Made by a program: the position numbers and the translations under genes. The notes under the pieces were generated by a model, which was not told the origin of the DNA, searched no databases, and saw only the letters and a program-made list of their open reading frames with translations. Of a stretch of 5,516 nucleotides of DNA, positions 4,373 to 5,516 are shown piece by piece (within the stretch, counting starts at the first letter, position 1; each line of letters opens with the position of its first letter). Origin of the DNA: TH-plancto1 sp031431195 (GTDB lineage Bacteria; Planctomycetota; Planctomycetia; Planctomycetales; Planctomycetaceae); the NCBI GenBank assembly GCA_031431195.1, contig JANPCU010000222.1, positions 1 through 5,516 on the forward strand. The letters run 5' to 3'.

Positions 4373-5516
4373 GTGAAGGTCTCTGTTCAACGTCAAATCG
4401 CGGGTCGTACGCTGACAATTACGACAGGTGAATGGGCCAAGCAGGCCAGTGGTGCTGTCCTCGTCCAATTCGGCGAAACTTCGGTATTCGTCGCCGCCCA
4501 GAACGGTCCCTCGCGGCCCGGCACCGACTTCTTCCCCCTCACCTGTGACTACCGGGAGCGGCTCGCCGCAGCTGGTAAGTTCCCCGGGGGATTCCTGAAG
4601 CGGGAAGGCCGTCCGACGATGAAGGAAGTTCTGACTTCCCGTCTGACTGACCGTCCGATCCGTCCGCTGTTCCCCGAAGGGTTCATCGACGAAGTGCAGG
4701 TCATGGCCAACGTGCTGTCGTGCGACGGCGAGAACGATCCCGATGTGTGGTCAATCACCGGCGGCAGTGCGGCTCTGGCGGTTTCTCCGCTGCCGTTCGC
4801 TGGTCCAATTGCCGGTGTGCGGGTCGGTCTGATCAATGATGAATTCGTCCTCTTCCCGACCGTGCAGCAGGTGGCTGTCTCGCGGCTCGACTTGATCGTG
4901 GCGGGCAGCCTCGATTCGATCCTCATGATCGAAGGCTTCGGCGATCAGTTGCCGGAAGACCTGATGGCGGATGCTCTGATGTTTGGGCATAAGGCGATCA
5001 TCGAGATCTGCCAGATGCAGCAAGAATTGGTCGAGAAGGGTGGCAAGGCCAAGGTGCCGTTCAAGGCCGCTGCCAAGAACCCCTTCCTCGATCAGGTGAA
5101 GTCCGAAGCCTACAACCGGCTTTGCGATGCTCGTTCCAATCCCAAGAAGAAGGAACGTTCCGCAGCTGCGAGTGTGGTCAAGAACAGCCTCGTGGAGAAG
5201 TACTTCCCGAATGGAGCCACAGAACTGGCCGATGGCCGGACACTGCAACAGCTTAAGGACGCGGTTTCCGCCGTCGACCACAGTGCCTGCCGCGATCTGA
5301 CCCTCTCGGGCAAACGGCTCGATGGTCGGGGGCCAAGTGATCTGCGAGCTGTCGATTGCCAGGTGCAAGTGCTGCCTCGCGTTCACGGATCGGCGACGTT
5401 CACCCGTGGGGAGACGCAGTCGATTTGTACCGTCGTTCTCGGAACGGTTCGCGATCAACAGAAGGCGGACGGGTTGTTTGGCGAGTTCGCCAAGCCGTTC
5501 ATGCTCGACTACAACT
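4373..5516 (+). CDS. pnp: Polynucleotide phosphorylase (3' end cut by window)
   Basis: PNPase degrades RNA from the 3' end by phosphorolysis and can add tails in reverse; it is a cytoplasmic trimer and often part of the degradosome. The 381 visible residues start at GTG 4373, with AAAGG (4360-4364) eight bases before it; an in-frame GTG at 4364 is less likely. The first RNase PH domain covers about 3-145, with DFFPLTCDYRERLAAAGKFP (52-71), FLKREGRP (74-81), LTDRPIRPLFPEGF (91-104) and GGSAALAVS (130-138). FLKR corresponds to the FFRR loop of E. coli, which lines the RNA channel. The all-helical domain spans about 150-310. The second RNase PH domain opens with KRLDGRGPSDLR (314-325) and LPRVHGSATFTRGETQ (334-349). 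The window ends before its catalytic aspartates and the KH and S1 domains. No frameshift is seen. It lies downstream of rpsO and may be co-transcribed with it. Confidence 0.97.
   Translation, partial: MKVSVQRQIAGRTLTITTGEWAKQASGAVLVQFGETSVFVAAQNGPSRPGTDFFPLTCDYRERLAAAGKFPGGFLKREGRPTMKEVLTSRLTDRPIRPLFPEGFIDEVQVMANVLSCDGENDPDVWSITGGSAALAVSPLPFAGPIAGVRVGLINDEFVLFPTVQQVAVSRLDLIVAGSLDSILMIEGFGDQLPEDLMADALMFGHKAIIEICQMQQELVEKGGKAKVPFKAAAKNPFLDQVKSEAYNRLCDARSNPKKKERSAAASVVKNSLVEKYFPNGATELADGRTLQQLKDAVSAVDHSACRDLTLSGKRLDGRGPSDLRAVDCQVQVLPRVHGSATFTRGETQSICTVVLGTVRDQQKADGLFGEFAKPFMLDYN

Noticed and set aside
4161..4376. Plus-strand open frame of 71 residues between rpsO and pnp
   Set aside because: It reads through the stem-loop, has a Trp/Arg/Cys-rich translation and no ribosome binding site, and overlaps the pnp start.
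4549..5458. Long minus-strand frames (125 and 235 residues) inside pnp
   Set aside because: They are antisense to a fully conserved PNPase reading frame and arise from its codon bias.

Overview
The window looks like a chromosomal segment of a planctomycete, probably of the Planctomycetaceae type. This rests on three secreted or membrane proteins of planctomycete-typical families: a DUF1570-like zinc metallopeptidase, a carboxypeptidase-regulatory-like domain protein and a DUF1571 protein. It also rests on moderately high GC, long spacers, and non-coding DNA full of small dispersed palindromic repeats. No species is assigned.

Layout. Bases 1-334 are non-coding: two dispersed repeats (11-65, 67-95), then a stretch with only a weak promoter candidate. 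Bases 335-2558 hold three co-directional genes with short gaps (35 bp each, using the preferred third start), probably one transcription unit. They encode an exported HExxH peptidase (335-1117), a membrane-anchored protein with a prealbumin-like domain (1153-1710) and an exported DUF1571 protein (1746-2558). All three should act outside the cytoplasmic membrane. Their joint role is unknown.

Bases 2559-3858 are a 1.3 kb gene-poor spacer. It holds a tandem palindrome that may serve as a terminator, and a roughly 317 bp element bounded by imperfect inverted repeats with an internal strong hairpin and a 10-G tract. A short minus-strand coding-like remnant lies at its left edge. Further on are head-to-head AATCTGYG triplet repeats, a GACGGACG hairpin pair and two CAGACA hairpins. 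The spacer ends in a plausible promoter and leader for rpsO.

Bases 3859-5516 carry the conserved housekeeping pair rpsO (ribosomal protein S15) and pnp (polynucleotide phosphorylase, GTG start, cut off by the window end). They are separated by a 244 bp structured spacer. It recalls the enterobacterial rpsO-pnp arrangement, where RNase III cuts a hairpin in the pnp leader and PNPase autoregulates, but that mechanism is only inferred here.

No complete new defence or mobile system is visible. The least explained part is the inverted-repeat element at 2850-3166 and the repeat families around it.
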